From positions 17,725,002-17,789,001 of the forward strand of contig NC_045148.1 of assembly GCF_008831285.2 (NCBI RefSeq): a DNA stretch of 64,000 nt. Direction: 5' to 3'. This document shows, one piece after another, positions 34,801 to 47,920 of this stretch. The notes under the pieces were generated by a model. The model searched no databases and was not told the DNA's origin. It saw only the letters and a program-made list of their open reading frames with translations. Numbering within the stretch: position 1 is the stretch's first letter; each line of letters opens with the position of its first letter. The position numbers and the translations under genes are program-made. Source of the DNA: Nymphaea colorata. Taxonomy: Eukaryota > Streptophyta > Magnoliopsida > Nymphaeales > Nymphaeaceae.

Positions 34801-37463
34801 TTCAGCTTACGCAATTTTGGTATAGTAAATGTCCTTGACGGCAACTTGAATGGAAATCACATAGAAGGAGGTAGAGTGATCTATTTGCTTTCGAATCTTG
34901 GAAAAATCTTCCTATTGGTAAGAAAAGCAATAAAAAGGGAGAAATAGTTGACGTTTCTAAAAATAACGTTACAAACATAAAGAATTTTTGAAAATAAAAT
35001 CTTGCATAACCTCTCCTCGAAATGCTAAAATCTTCAAACAGTTTAATGACGAATTTTAAACAATATCGTGATGTAATCCTGTCTATTTTTCAAGAAACTA
35101 TGCAATGTTAACAAGATATAATTGGAATCTCAACAAAAGACAATTTTCAACAGTAAGAAACTGATTCACAGGGTTTGACAGTCAGATGAGTCCAAGCATC
35201 ACACTCGTAAAGTTGACAGTCCAAGTTTTCTGAGAAAGGGTGTGGAAGTGCTACATTTAGATAATATTAATACTTAAGGGGCGTCATTGTTAATGTTTAG
35301 ACTGGTGGCATCTATGCCCCTGCCAAAATACTGAGAGCTCTGTCCATTCGCGAAGGCTGTATGCTATTATATCTGACCTAGGTTAAAATGAAAGGAGGAT
35401 GGGAGGAAATATAGTCAGCGGATCGGTTGATTATAGCTCCAGAACAGCATCTACCTAGAACTACCTGTCCGTCTTCTGAAAACAGCAAAATCTTGTTGTT
35501 CTAGTGATTCTGTATTACAACAATGTTGTACCTGAATGTTTTTCCACCATTCCAACGCTATAAGCCTATATCTGCAAAGTCTCCTTCTTTACCATATGTT
35601 GAACCTGAGGTAGGGGAGGTTTCCAACCAGTGCAGAGTTTTCTATACATTCCAATTATGTGAAGTTGTTAACTGAGGATGAGATGTAATATATTTGTTTC
35701 ACCATGTTGATTGTTGTAAATGAAAATTGCTTTATGCACATTGGTGTTTTAAGAAAACCGTCGTTTAAATTCATTACCTAATTCCTAATTGTGTTTATGT
35801 TTCAATCATCATTGGACATGGTCGACTATTTAGCGATTCTGGTAGTTGGTGCTAAATCGAAGTCCATAGCAACTGATAGCCAGTAGCAACTGCTGACTGA
35901 TTTTGTTTTCAGGTCCTTATATTTCATTATTTGCATGGGCTCGTCAATATTTTGGTATGTGGTCATAGCATGTCATCGCTTTCTTATTCCATGCACACCC
36001 TGAAGTGTTTCATAGTTGAGGTAAAAAGGTGAAATCTAAGTAAGAACAATTATCCCCTGAAAGTTCATTTTATGTGACTTTCCTTACCATGAAGGAGCTG
36101 AGTATTTTAGAATATGCTCATGGTAAGAGGTTCTGTTGGCTAGTTTCATCCTGGCTGAGGTGTTCTTACATTTGCCATCAAGATCACATGATTGTACATG
36201 GACAGATTGTGTTGTAAAAAGTTTCCCTTTGAAATAGTTCAAACCTGATGTCTGAAAATATGTACCATCTTGTTGATGAGGCACACTTGCATAGTAATGG
36301 AACTTGGGAGAAGCAAATCCCGCTATGCAGAAATAGGAACTTGGCAAAAAGAATAATAAAATATTCCTTTCTTCATCGATATCAAAGCATAAAGCATGAG
36401 TAAATATGACTCTATCATGGCGTCTCCACAGAGAAATTGGAGGTCAGTATGGCGTTGCCAGATTTTTCTCTCTCATCAACATTCTTTTCTGCTTAATTTT
36501 TTCCAGCTGGCATATGACCACATCAACACTGTAATGACACAATAGATATAGAGCACTATCACAATTTCTCTTTTACTCATGAAAGTTAGAGCATCTAAAA
36601 GAGAATTGAACATCAACCTTAAGGCTACATGGATCAGATAAAGTGAAGGTTGATGAGGCTGAAGAGTCGGACTGGCTTTATGTCAAATATGTCTAATACG
36701 AAGTAAATGTGAAGGAACTAAAGCATAATTCTGTCACCATGGGGTCCTGCCTCTCTCAATGGCAGAATGATCAGTATAAGTCAGGATATAGCGTAGGTCC
36801 AGGTAGGAAGCAGCGTCACTTGATTTTCTGAGTATTGTAAGAATTTGTTTGCACCTGCAGGCGAGTGTGTTTCATTTAGTTCTATGTCAAAATATCCCAT
36901 ATGCTCTCTATGGTGGGAACCCAAAATCGACCACCATCTTCTATTATTGAGGCCATTTATTTTCTTGGACAAATGCTTTGTCAAACATGCTTTTATTTGT
37001 CTTTTCAGATCCTGCAAGTCTTAACATCAATGTTAAGTGTCTGCTCTTCCTGTCTGCTGCGAAGGAGCATAGAGTCCCTGAGGAGGGTTAATGGAGCTCG
37101 TTCCTTTCCTCTAGTGGCCACATGTTACCTGTCATAAAGTTGAGGTCCCCTTTGTCTTGGCGTCATGGGAAGGATATTGTGCTTCTCAGTCAATAATCGA
37201 TAATGGGCCTTCATTGTTGTAGGTCAATTCCTTTGCTGGTCCTTCTGCCTTTTCACTTTATTGCACCCTTCCATGATGATTCTGCCTCAGATGCGCAAGA
37301 ATTTTTCTGCAAGGGTGCATGCATTTAGTAGTTATTGGAAAAAAGAACGATGTACTTGTGAGTTGTGAATGCATAAATATGTCTTCCACATTAGCAAATC
37401 TGAAGGTTTTTTTGCTTAAGAGTTTGATAGATCATAGTATCCCCATTCAATTATTTCACCGAA
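28900..37463. other. Long intergenic region, no supported gene
   Basis: Starts with the 3' untranslated region of the ZAR1-type gene. Open frames at 31129-31446 (plus, 105 codons) and 32542-32805 (minus, 87 codons) look mildly protein-like but match nothing I know. A CT-rich tract lies at about 33634-33665. A 30-bp tandem doublet at 33842-33899 carries TGAGTCA twice. The stretch 34200-37400 is AT-rich and featureless to me; a 36084-36347 minus frame has no domain. Confidence 0.5.
33842..33899. repeat. 30-bp tandem doublet with two TGAGTCA words
   Basis: Two near-identical units (GGATGAGTCATGAACTGCC... and GGAATGAGTCATGCACTGCC..., each ending AAAAGCAT). Each carries TGAGTCA, the core of the GCN4/bZIP motif. 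Confidence 0.85.
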
Positions 37464-38667
37464 ATGCTTCCCTCTGTCTCTGGTTATGGCGGCAATGAAG
37501 CAACCATTGATCTGGGCCTGTCACTAGGAAGTTGGTTGCAACAAGAGGCTAATGCACCTCAACAAGGTCAGTTTCTGACATTCTTTGTCATCAAAACCCT
37601 GTCCTGAGTTTCATATTAACAAATACATTTGGAAACCATATGACTAGCTTGGTGCCCTGTTTCAGCCTTACAGAAAAAAGCCTCGATGGTCAACCTTGAG
37701 GTAGGGATTGAAGAAGAAGCAGGAAAGCAGAGCACGCGAGGAAGTGGCTTTGTGAAGGTTAATATGGATGAGATTGGAATTGGTAGGAAGATATGTGTCA
37801 TGGATTATGCTGGTTATGCTGGCCTGGCACTTGAATTGGAGAAGATGTTTGGTATGTTTCATCTTACTTTGTGTCCATGCCTTTGGAATAAGTTCACATT
37901 TTGAGCATTGATTGATTTGACTAGATCTGTAAGATTTGACTGTTGAATGAACTGTTGTAACTCTGGAGTCGCTGATGTTACAATATATTTCATTGTGAAT
38001 TAAAAAGCCGAAGTCAAGTTAATTTGGCTGTGTACTGAACTATTATAATTATACAGTTGATGACCTGAGGATCTCATTTCATTGTGAATTTAAGAGGCAG
38101 AGTCGTCCACCCTTTGCAAACTTTTTGCCAAGATGATCACACTTTCATGAATAACTTTCCGCAGGAACGCATAGCCCTTCTGGTCTACGGTTGCTGGATC
38201 AAGATTCTTCATTCTCGCTGGTTTACAAGGACAGAAACACTGGGGATTGGATGCCCATTAGTAATTTCTCATGGCAGTATGTTTTCCTTCCCAAATCTTT
38301 GGTTTCAACCATGGTTATCGTATCTTCATTTTGGTTATCATCATTACTTTCCCACAAAATAAGCTCAGCAATCAGGAATGTATATGTAAGATGCTGCGAA
38401 ACGGGTATGCTGAAGTTAATTCAGGGAAGCTGCTCTGTGAAGTCCCCAGTACACACCCTTTCGTTGTCAAGACTCAAAACAGCAAACACCCTATATACCC
38501 TTGCAACACTATACATCTATTCCGACTCTTTCACAAGAGCACTGATCACTTTCTCCAAATTTCATTGGCATGGAGAAAGAAATAACAGGAAACGGTTTCA
38601 CCTCAACCATGGGTTGGAATTGGCTTTTCAACCACACCTTACTTACATGAGGAAAAAATGTAAGTAA
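37464..38667 (+). CDS. IAA32: Non-canonical Aux/IAA protein, IAA32/IAA34 type, lacking the degron
   Basis: Nuclear repressor-type protein of auxin signalling. Exons 37464-37566, 37666-37851 and 38165-38276 join in phase (1, 1, 2). Exon 1 has the EAR repression motif DLGLSLG. There is no GWPPV degron (domain II), which is the hallmark of IAA32/IAA34, so auxin-triggered TIR1/AFB turnover is not expected. Exon 2 carries domain III: GFVKVNMDEIGIGRK, then ALELEKMFG. Exon 3 carries the first half of domain IV: SGLRLLDQDSSFSLVYKD and GDWMPISNFSW. The end is unclear. A GT-AG intron at 38277-38375 (99 bp, in frame) would lead into a tail to the stop at 38665-38667 that lacks a normal EFVxSVxRxRI segment. 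The start follows an in-frame stop. Family is firm, the 3' end is not. Confidence 0.8.
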
Positions 38668-39525
38668 AAAGTTAAAAAGACAACATGCTTTCCAGTGTTT
38701 AAGTCTTGCCGGTTCTTTCTTCTTCATGTGTAGATGTTTTTCCTTCTCTTCTGTAACGACGGCGACGTCCCTTCCATACTTTCAAGGTCGATCAAGAAAT
38801 TGGTGGAGCGACGCGGCCAGACACCCCTACCTAACGGGCCAGGGCATGGTAAATGCCTGAATGTGACTGCAGCGCTTGTCTTCTCTGCACATTCTCGACT
38901 GTCTGCCTGCCGAGCCCCACATGGGCACTTCCCAGACAGCCGGTCCCGTTTGCTTACCTTACCCATCACTGTGCTCAGTGTCAGCAAGGTCATGGTGTTC
39001 TTCTAGCTATGGATGAAGATCTGATTTAAACCCTCGGTAACAGTCATTGGTAAAACAAAACCTGTGGCATTCAAGCCGAAGCAAATTGCAGATTTGGATG
39101 CATCTATAGATATGGTGCTCGGTCATTATTGCGACGGTCTGCCGCACATTGATATAATGCAAATCCAACCCCGGTGAAGGAGGAAAACCGAAACTCTTAA
39201 ACTCTTATTAAAAATTAATTTAAATAACTTATGAACGTTCTAATGTGTTTATAAATACTAATTCAACATACGATATGTGTTTAGTTCAACTTGTTTTTAA
39301 GAAGAATATTGTTTTTTATACTATTAACAATTTGATGTCATAAGAGCTGTTTATTTTTTTATTACTACGAAAACAGGTTAATTGAAAAAATGGTTGACTT
39401 AGTGTATGATTATCATCAAGATATTCTTAAGATCATACGTATACAGTTAGATTCTAAAAAAAACTACTTTAGCAGTCCATGAAGTCTGGTTTTTAGTCCT
39501 TCACCTTCACCTGAGATGTACCAAT

Positions 39526-39528
<3 letters not shown>

Positions 39529-39592
<64 letters not shown>
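39529..39592. repeat. (TA)32 microsatellite
   Basis: Uninterrupted TA repeat of about 64 bp, the longest in the window. It can form cruciform DNA and is a likely length-polymorphic site. Confidence 0.93.
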
Positions 39593-39596
<4 letters not shown>

Positions 39597-40115
39597 ATTT
39601 TTGTAGGGTTTTCTGGGCAAGTTTGAATGAAGAAATCCTTGGCTTCTCAGAACACACTATTGTATTTGGTAGTATGTTTAATCGTATCCACCCAATGCAT
39701 TGCCTAGGGCATGCTTGATTAGATGCATATACCAACTTTTTTTATATGAGTGATTGGTAGATACATGACCACTTGGGTAAGGGATAAAACCAGACCTCTT
39801 ATATTTATGTTAGAAAGTGTTCTAAACAAAATATGAACTTTCTATTGTCTTTGTAAACATTAATTTAATATCAATCACGCTTTAGTTTAATTATGTAAAA
39901 AAAAAGGATATTTCTATTATCAAAATTTTGATGTTTTAACAGCAGTTTATTTTTTATTATTAAAGAACATTATTTAAGTAAGAAAAAAAATTATCTTCAC
40001 CAAAACATTCTTTATATATATACATATATATATTTATATTTATTAGGGCAGAGTTAGGATTTTCCCTTAAAAAGGGCCACTATATAGATTTTCATTGGAA
40101 GTAAATGAATTTTTT

Positions 40116-40120
<5 letters not shown>

Positions 40121-40153
<33 letters not shown>
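40121..40153. repeat. TA microsatellite
   Basis: Uninterrupted TA repeat of about 33 bp, downstream of a related shorter run at 40008-40035. Confidence 0.9.
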
Positions 40154-40157
<4 letters not shown>

Positions 40158-40681
40158 AGTGTGGTTCATGACACCCGTCGGTCCCCTGGTTCCGCCATGT
40201 CTCCCACTCAATAATGATAAGAAGTGCATGCCTAACATATTGAACTGATTGCTTTATATTGTCAAAAGCACTAATAGGTGCCTGGGTGCTCAAGGCCCAA
40301 GGGGCATTGCATGGTGCTGAGTGAAGACCTTTGCCGTCGATTTAATTTTGGTGGATGCTATGCCTTTGTGCTATGGTGAGGGAATGCAGTAGTAAGTTGA
40401 CGGTACATTGAACCCACTCTAGATGCTGATGCAGTTTTCGACCCTAGGGTCATTGTGCGTGGTAGGTAACTTTCCTTACTGACTCGAATCATAGGTGCCT
40501 GGGTGAAGCTTAGCAGGAGAATGGCGAGACACGAAGTAAAAAATGAATTAGAGATCTGACATAATTAAAAACGACCAGTTTCATTATACTGTCTAGGTAA
40601 TAAGTGATATATATGTACCACTGCTTCCCAGCAGGCTGCATAAGAAGTGATACCATTGCTTATACATACACACACACAAAA

Positions 40682-40966
40682 TCAGACATGATCTACAGAA
40701 AAATCGGCTGTCCTAGTGATATTAGCCTTTACGATAAGACCATTTCCACAACCCGCAAACCCTTTCTCAACACTTGTTCCGTCAGCAGGAAGAAGAATTC
40801 TACTGCACTCCTGCCAAAATCTTCTACCTTCTAACCATTGTCTGAGATTTGGCACTAGTGCTTCATTTGTTGAAACTATGCAGATCCGACCGCCATATTC
40901 TTCGTGAAATCTAAGAGTCCTCTCAGGAATTTGAAGCTCATCTTCAAAGTCGCTGCTCTTCTCCAT
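40682..40966 (-). CDS. Unassigned 94-codon open frame
   Basis: Starts with Met, ends with a stop, and has balanced, protein-like composition (LQIPERTLRFHEEYGGRIC, then LRQWLEGRRFWQECSRILL). I do not recognise the family, and I see no neighbouring exon that extends it. It could be a gene fragment left by a transposon, a single-exon orphan, or chance. Confidence 0.22.
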   Translation of the reverse strand: MEKSSDFEDELQIPERTLRFHEEYGGRICIVSTNEALVPNLRQWLEGRRFWQECSRILLPADGTSVEKGFAGCGNGLIVKANITRTADFSVDHV

Positions 40967-42234
40967 TCACCAACCCTGCAACCCCAGCCGCTTACCAACT
41001 GCCTATGGAACTTTAACATAAGCAGGTCTTTTGGGAACTGGATAGTTTAAATCGAAGCGTCTATTCCTAATATTTCAAAGCTGAAGTAATTATTGATAAA
41101 TCCACTAAAATCTGCACAGGTACCCCCGAACTTGGATTTTTTTCGCCATAGATGGTTGCTACGTTCAATTTTTCGTTGTATACGACAGCAGTGAAAAGTA
41201 TACCTGTTATACAATTTCTTGTGGTAAATCGGCATGGATGATTTCTTCAACTAATAGAAAGCTATTTATTGTGCAGAGAATTTGTGCAGAATGCAATGAG
41301 GCTGAGGATTATGCGGAAGTGATGAATTCCTCGTTTGATGTAATGCTGTGAAAATGCTACTCAATAACTTGGTTGCCATGACTCTGTGTTCTCAGCCAGA
41401 CTTCTGATGTGCACTTTTAATTCAAGAAACTTGTTTAAAAAGTTTGAAGTTGATGGATGAAATGCTTTAGGGTTCTTTTTGAATTATTCCTTACTTGTTG
41501 GCAGTTGACACGCTCATCTCTGCGGAGACTAATTTGTCACAACGTAGGAGTATTCTAAGTAGCATTTTGGGGCCATGGGAAGAGATTCCAAATTAGCACC
41601 AGGTTGGACGTTTATCACCATTTGTGAAGCAGCTTGATCAAGCTAGTGACATTATGCTTGTGCAGGTCGACAGAGTACCGGTCGAGCTGATGAGCAGAGT
41701 GTTGGTATCATGGCAGACCATCATGGTTCACCGAACCGAGCAATGGTTGCATGCTTTGGCCTCGAGTTGTGCTGATAACTCATAAGGCCTGCTTGTGTAT
41801 TCTGGGTGAGTGGAAGAATATTTCATTTTAACGTTTGTCTGAGAGTTGAAGCCCTCACTCGTTCTTTCCTCCCCTAAGATATTAGGCCTTTTTCAATTTC
41901 TTGGATAAGTGCCTTTACATGCTTCAATTTGCATATCGATGCATCTTTTTAGAGCATAAGAAGTTGACACCTAAGAGCTTGAAACATCACTTACCAGCCC
42001 ATGACACGTCTGTTGCACAACCCCCTTTGAGACAGGTCTGCCTGTTGCAGAGGTGCCATGAGAGGAATGCCAAACTCTCGCCCTATATTTACAATCAATT
42101 TGCTATGCTTCTTGAGGAAAGGGATGCTTAATTATTGTCTCTATTAAGCTAACTTGGCAGATTAAAAGACCATATATAGTACTAGGGGAGATAATCCACA
42201 CTCATGAATCACAACTACGGCACTAGCTAATACG

Positions 42235-45200
42235 TTAATCTCTCGGCTTGGCTTGGAGGTCTAGACATGGGCTTGTAGGGGCGAGGCTTATGGCCGAAGC
42301 AGGACGTGTACAGTGTCCGAAGGGGTTGGCGCTTGTCGAGGCATAAGGCCACTCAGTTGCTGTGAGTTGCGGAATCGGAAACTGGGGCTGGTGCGACCAC
42401 TGCAAAGCTGGAGCACCAGAGACGGAATTAGATTGAGGTAGAGGCGGGCAAGAGCTTTCCATGCCTGGCTCTGACTGCATGCATCCGTTGATTCTTAGTG
42501 CCATTGATAGCATCTGCTGTTGCATTCTCTGATGACTGAATACAGGAGTTACCATTGGCGTTGCACAAGCCCACCATCCCATTCCAAGTGTCTGATCAAA
42601 TAATCACAAAGATTAGTCCAATTAGGAGATTGCAGTTCATATGGCTTCAGAAAAAAAAAAAAAAAACCATGAGGGGAAGATAAATATTGGTCATATGGTC
42701 CAGGTGATGCACATAGTTTTACCTGTTATGTACTGCTTAGACCAGATATTTCGTAAGTAATTTCCACTTGTGTATGTGTATATATATATGTCAATTGTGT
42801 TAAACGGAAGTAAACCCCTTTTCCTACACGTGTAAGTGTAATGTTTAAAACAAATCTTCAAAAAGATCATAAAACTTCTTAGGAAACTAGATGCAATAAT
42901 AGATGGGTTCTGATACTTGCACATAAGGTCAAACCTTATATATGTCTTTGTAAAGCATGGCAGGAACTCCTAACAACGTGTACCTGATAAAAATTTCATA
43001 AAAGAAAAATCAGGGTCAATTGATTAGCAATTTTAACTTGTTTTAGATGTAACTGTTCAGCCCAATAAATCATCCCATCCTCCAGCTTCTTAATTAATGC
43101 TGTCAAGTTCCAAAGTTTCATCCATAATCCCATGATAAGGGTTGGAGTTGGTACATTTTTTAACATGGAGCTATACAATTCTGCTGATAAGCCCATGACA
43201 GAGGGCTGACGGCAATACTAAAGTTAAAAAAATGTTTGCTTACTCTCACAACAAGAAACAAAAGAGGTAATGAACATATTGTCATTTATTAAATTTATTG
43301 GCATTGAAGGTTAACCATACGTTAAGCCCCTATGAGACTTGTGCATTAGACGCCAGAAATGACAAAAGCTACCCTTGTTGGTAAAGTAGAAGTCCCCCCT
43401 CGACAAGGAAAAAGTGAAGTTGAGAAAAATGACTTATAGAAAGGCAAAAATGCCACTCTGATCAAACTGTAGAACACAAGTTCCCGTGTTAACACAGAAT
43501 CCATCTTCAACGGGAACTAAGAAGTAAACGCCTATTCTCAATGAAACTCTCTTAACTGTCCAAGGAAAAAAACTTTTGTACTTACCATTTTTCATAGAAA
43601 TTCCATGCCAAGTACCGTATTTCTTGGTACATATCCCTTTTTAGGAATTCTCATACATGTACATGCTGTAACCTACGGTAGCTATCATTCAAGCATATCC
43701 CTCTCATATATCACTTTTCATCTGTGAAAAGTAGTATCTGCAATAAATGTACCGTATTTCTTGGTACATATCCCTTTTTAGGAATTCTCATACATGTACA
43801 TGCTGTAACCTACGGTAGCTATCATTCAAGCATATCCCTCTCATATATCACTTTTCATCTGTGAAAAGTAGTATCTGCAATAAATGTAGCTAGTTATATG
43901 TTCGCTTGCAAGGAAGAATGGGGAAATGAGGGCAGAGTAATAAATGGGCATTTTCTAGTTTTCGGTTTTAGCAGAAAGGAAGCAAGAACCTTACGAAAGA
44001 CAATTCTTTACCACACTTTTTCCGATGTCCGAATTAGTTTAATGCAAAGGGTTCTTTTATTCATCATCGAAGGTTGACAACAAGCTAAAAGCAACCTTGT
44101 GAGCATCTGTTGCCAATGTCAGCAAGCTGCTTGGTGAAGTCATAGTTCAACGGGCGATGCCTCTGGAAGATAGGGCAGCTTCTTCACCTGGCTCCCCTTC
44201 ATGCGACGCTCTCTCCTATCCATCCAGTCGGTGCCGGCGGTGAATATTCAATATGTGATTAAACTTTATCATAATGAGATGTTACAGACGATCATACAAA
44301 CATTAATGTGAATACCCATAAGATCTCTAAATTTAAACATGTTGGGTGGGAATATGGGATGTCCTCATGTTTCCTTCTCTTTTAAAGCAATGACCCAACC
44401 AAATTCTACATGGAGGGCAGATCTCTACTTGGTACATAATACTTTTAGTTCTTTCCTTGAAAAACTTAGGAACCATGACAACTAATTATTTAACTAACAC
44501 CCTTAAAAACCTTTGTGAATTTCCAAGGACTCCAATATGAAGTTAAACTTTTCCATAATGGATGTCACACATTAAGTGGTTATTTTTCATGAACAATTTT
44601 TTATGAAAACATGATACAGTCCTGTAACTACATAACAGTGTCGGCATGCAAAATCTTTGAAGCATGCATTACTGTAATTTGCAATTCAGAAAAGGGAAAA
44701 AGAGAGAACGAATGTGAAACAAACGGTCGGCTTACATGAACTTGAAGCTGGAGTGATTTCACATGCTTAATGGCTTCATCCAGAGTAGAGGCCATGTCAA
44801 GCTGGACCAAAAGAAGAAAAGCGGTTAGCATAGCTTAAATGAAATTCAATTTTTGTGCGATTGACATTTTTTTTTTCCTTTTATTCAGACCTTGAGATGC
44901 CAACTATTAGCCACCATGAACTTGAAGGTGCCGAAGCAGACACTCCCCCAAAAGATTATAAAGACTATCGTTGATTGTCAATCATAAGATGCATTACATA
45001 ACATATCACCTTCTCACCTTTCTCGAGATGGGTAGAAGTTCTCGCAATTCTTTCATCTTCGTGTTCATTCTCTCTCGACGTTTCTGTGGAGCAAGAGAAG
45101 AATCTGTGAACACTTGCGCGCAAGCTAACCCGTGCTATCATGCACACTTACTTTCCACATACAGACGCATACCCACACATAACGAAGAAGCAGACAACTC

Positions 45201-47076
45201 TTAGAATTAACGAGATAGTCCTCGGCGCAGCCACCAGTGAGACCTATAGACTAGGTGGACCTTGCGTTGAAGCAGCCCGAGTGTTCGGGTTCGAACATGT
45301 TCGGCTCCTCGCACAAGGTTTTTTGTCTTTTTTTTTTTTTTCTTTTCTTTTATCATGGTAAAGGGCATTTAGTTATTTTGGGTCCCGACCCATTAATATG
45401 TTCAGTGCCTCAGAATACAACCAGCGAGACCTTTGCATGCACACTACTCGACTAATGAAATAAATAAACCGAGCATATACTGCTAACTTTTTACTAGAAA
45501 TTGGAATAGTATATGGAGTAATCAAACAAATACAACGGCTCGGCTTGTCTCAAGGGGCATAACTTTCAAGGTGTTCTGATCGAAGCTGAGTTGAGTGGTA
45601 TGGTATATCATAGGTCCATCAGACTCCAAAGAAAGACAAAACCTTAGACACACAAGAATATGGCCTGGGAGATTTTATACATAAGGATATGGTCTTGAGG
45701 ATTTTACACCCAATTAGTAAACATTAATAAAAAAAAACTAAAGGGATTTATTTTTCTAAACTGATACTAAGAACATATCATTTTCCGAAGTCAAGTATTT
45801 TTGGGACGATGTCTCATTCAAATCTATCTGAAATTAGTAGACTTTGATATACGATCTAGTTATCTCAAACCAAACACCATAAGTACTCACTTTTTCGGCT
45901 TCGTTGTGGACCTTGGCAGCTCTAGTTTTTCTTCTTGGACCTTCATGCATTCCAGCAACTTCTGCACTCTGTAATGGCCGTGAAGAACAGTTACTCGTCA
46001 ATGAACCATCTAATGTTAAATGTCCCTAAACGGTTGTAATATATACGATGCAAGAAGATGCCCTTCATGAAGTGACACGTTCTTTTGCCCAAACATGTAT
46101 AGTACTGTCCTTGCAAAAGAAGGCAGGATCGATTTGGAATAGAGTAGACCCGAGAATTCATAACAAAAACGAGACGTCGTTCATTGTAGAGGACAAAGAG
46201 AAACCAAAAGGTTAACTATAGCCGCTACCGAGAATCTAACGATTCCAGGCACCAGGGAAGCCATGTCAACACAGAGACTGACACTTATCATAGTTATGAA
46301 AAATCCTTCTTTTGACGGCATAGCATATTGCTTAGGACGGCGGAAAAGATTTGTCCCGGTGGAAAACTTTTGTGGGGAGTTTAACAAAATGAACGTGAAA
46401 AATTGATTTTATGAAAATAAAGTTTTTTTTGTTGAGCTTTGAAAGTCCCGGTTGTGTGTTTGGTGATGCACCCAAAACCCATTTATTGTGAATAACATGG
46501 GGGTTAAGTTTTTCACTCCATTTTACAAAACCAAAATTTATCAAACTGTGGGTTTTTTATGCTCTTTCGGAGCACACGCCCATGTTCCATAGGAAGGACT
46601 GCTAGTCTGCTAGCAGAGCTCCTAGCCTTCCTGCCACCTTCGCCTACAGTGATAGGAAAGCTTTCTGTGAAAAAGAAATGGTCACTCAGATTTGGTTCAT
46701 CAATGGGGATGATTACCATTTCCCTGTGTACGATGCCAAGATCTTCTCCATGACCTTTGAGGCACTCCTCATTTTCACGGCCGCTAAAAGTGCGGGGGCG
46801 CTCTGGGGTGACTTCAGGCAGTGGCATAGGCGATGTCAGCCAGAATGGAGAAATAGGCAGCAGGCCAGAGTCCAGCTCAACCATAAGGGGATCTGGTGGA
46901 AAGATCTCCAGAACTGGAAGATCTGCACTGCTCGTCGCTGGAGGAGTTTGATCGATTGAATCCGCCGGAAGATCTTGTAAATTCTCATATCCATGGATCT
47001 CAGTATGAGGAGATCTGATTTCATTGCCGGTGGCGGCAGGAAGTTCTTCTGTGAACATATCATAGCCCTGATCCAT
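42235..47076 (-). CDS. PIF-like bHLH transcription factor (copy A)
   Basis: Nuclear DNA-binding regulator resembling PHYTOCHROME-INTERACTING FACTORS (bHLH subgroup VII). Exon 1 starts at 47076 and ends at an uncertain donor (46600 or 46576). Exons 45968-45891, 45083-45018, 44801-44736 and 42591-42235 follow in phase 0, giving about 347-355 residues. The bHLH is split exactly as in PIF genes: basic region KTRAAKVHNEAEK, helix 1 KRRERMNTKMKELRELLP, helix 2 ASTLDEAIKHVKSLQLQVH. The E-box contacts His, Glu and Arg (5-9-13) are kept, so G-box binding is expected. The last exon starts TLGMGWW, equivalent to the MMSMG stretch after PIF bHLH domains, and is Gln/Pro/Ser-rich. I see no clear phytochrome-B-binding motif at the N-terminus. 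Intron 4 (2.1 kb) holds a perfect 137-bp tandem duplication. Confidence 0.83.
43612..43885. repeat. Perfect tandem duplication, 137-bp unit, in a bHLH intron
   Basis: Two copies (43612-43748 and 43749-43885), starting GTACCGTATTTCTTGGTACA and ending TATCTGCAATAAAT, read identical by eye. They lie inside the last intron of PIF-like copy A. Identity suggests a very recent event or an assembly duplication. Confidence 0.93.
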
Positions 47077-47920
47077 GATGGCTTGCCAACTTCTGTCTAA
47101 GTTGTGATGACATAGAAGGTTGCTAGAAGCTCTAGCTTCTTATAAATGATTACATGTTTCATGTGGATAGAGATGAAGGCCGGTACCGGTATTTGTATTA
47201 TTCAGGAAAAATCTTTCATCTAAAGCAAATTTTAGGCCGTAATCGCAGGGATGGGTCTCGGCGTTGCTTGAACTTTTTCGTCTACTTACAGTTTTCCTGG
47301 TATAATCGAGGCCTTTGGTTAATTAAATACCGTCATCCGAACAATGTGGAATTTTAAACTTCTTCATATATTGCTTCTCTTAACAAGTTAAAAAGCGCCT
47401 AACTGTCGCCATTAAAAAAGCTAGTGAATGTTTTGACCGTTGTGAGCAAAAGTCTAGCCGGAAACAGCAAAAGTTGAAAGGGCGAAGACGGATTCCAGTA
47501 TATGGTCAATCTGAACTTGTAAACGAAAAATTCTGTAAAGCAATCAGGATGAGCATGCAATAACAGCGCCGGATACGTGTTAGAGGAAGAATGAAGGATG
47601 CCAAGTGATTCTTTTGGTCCCCTGAATAAACATAGAATCGATGAAGATGCCGACGCAAGAGATAACCTCAGATTCCATTGTCTTCTTTCATGGTTGGAAA
47701 TTGGAATGAATTACTTTGGAGCTACTGAAAATGTATGTTCAGGAGTGTACACCTGACAGGGGATGCAGCAGACCTAAAAGCAATAGCACCAGCCGTGGTT
47801 TCTGTCTTTGCTGCTGGCGCTTTTAACCAGTGTGCTGCAGTTTCCTTATCTTGTTTTGATAATGGCGTCAAATTAGCAGTTTCGGTCGCCTTTGGTCTCA
47901 GCATAAGAGAGGGGTTCGAA

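Larger units (their letters stand above)
38668..42234. other. Intergenic region rich in TA microsatellites and diverged repeats
   Basis: No firmly supported gene. Two diverged copies of an AT-rich repeat lie at about 39180-39390 and 39775-39970. TA microsatellites lie at 39529-39592, 40008-40035 and 40121-40153. A GC-richer stretch at 38740-39000 is open on both strands without a recognisable domain. An unassigned minus frame at 40682-40966 is listed separately. Confidence 0.5.

Noticed and set aside
38734-39006. GC-rich frame on both strands as a gene
   Set aside because: Both strands are open without motifs, and no matching exons are nearby.
46381-46560. Coding sequence at the end of the open frame of PIF-like copy A exon 1
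   Set aside because: The frame runs on through AT-rich, repeat-like DNA. A donor near 46600 or 46576 is more likely, so these codons are treated as intron.
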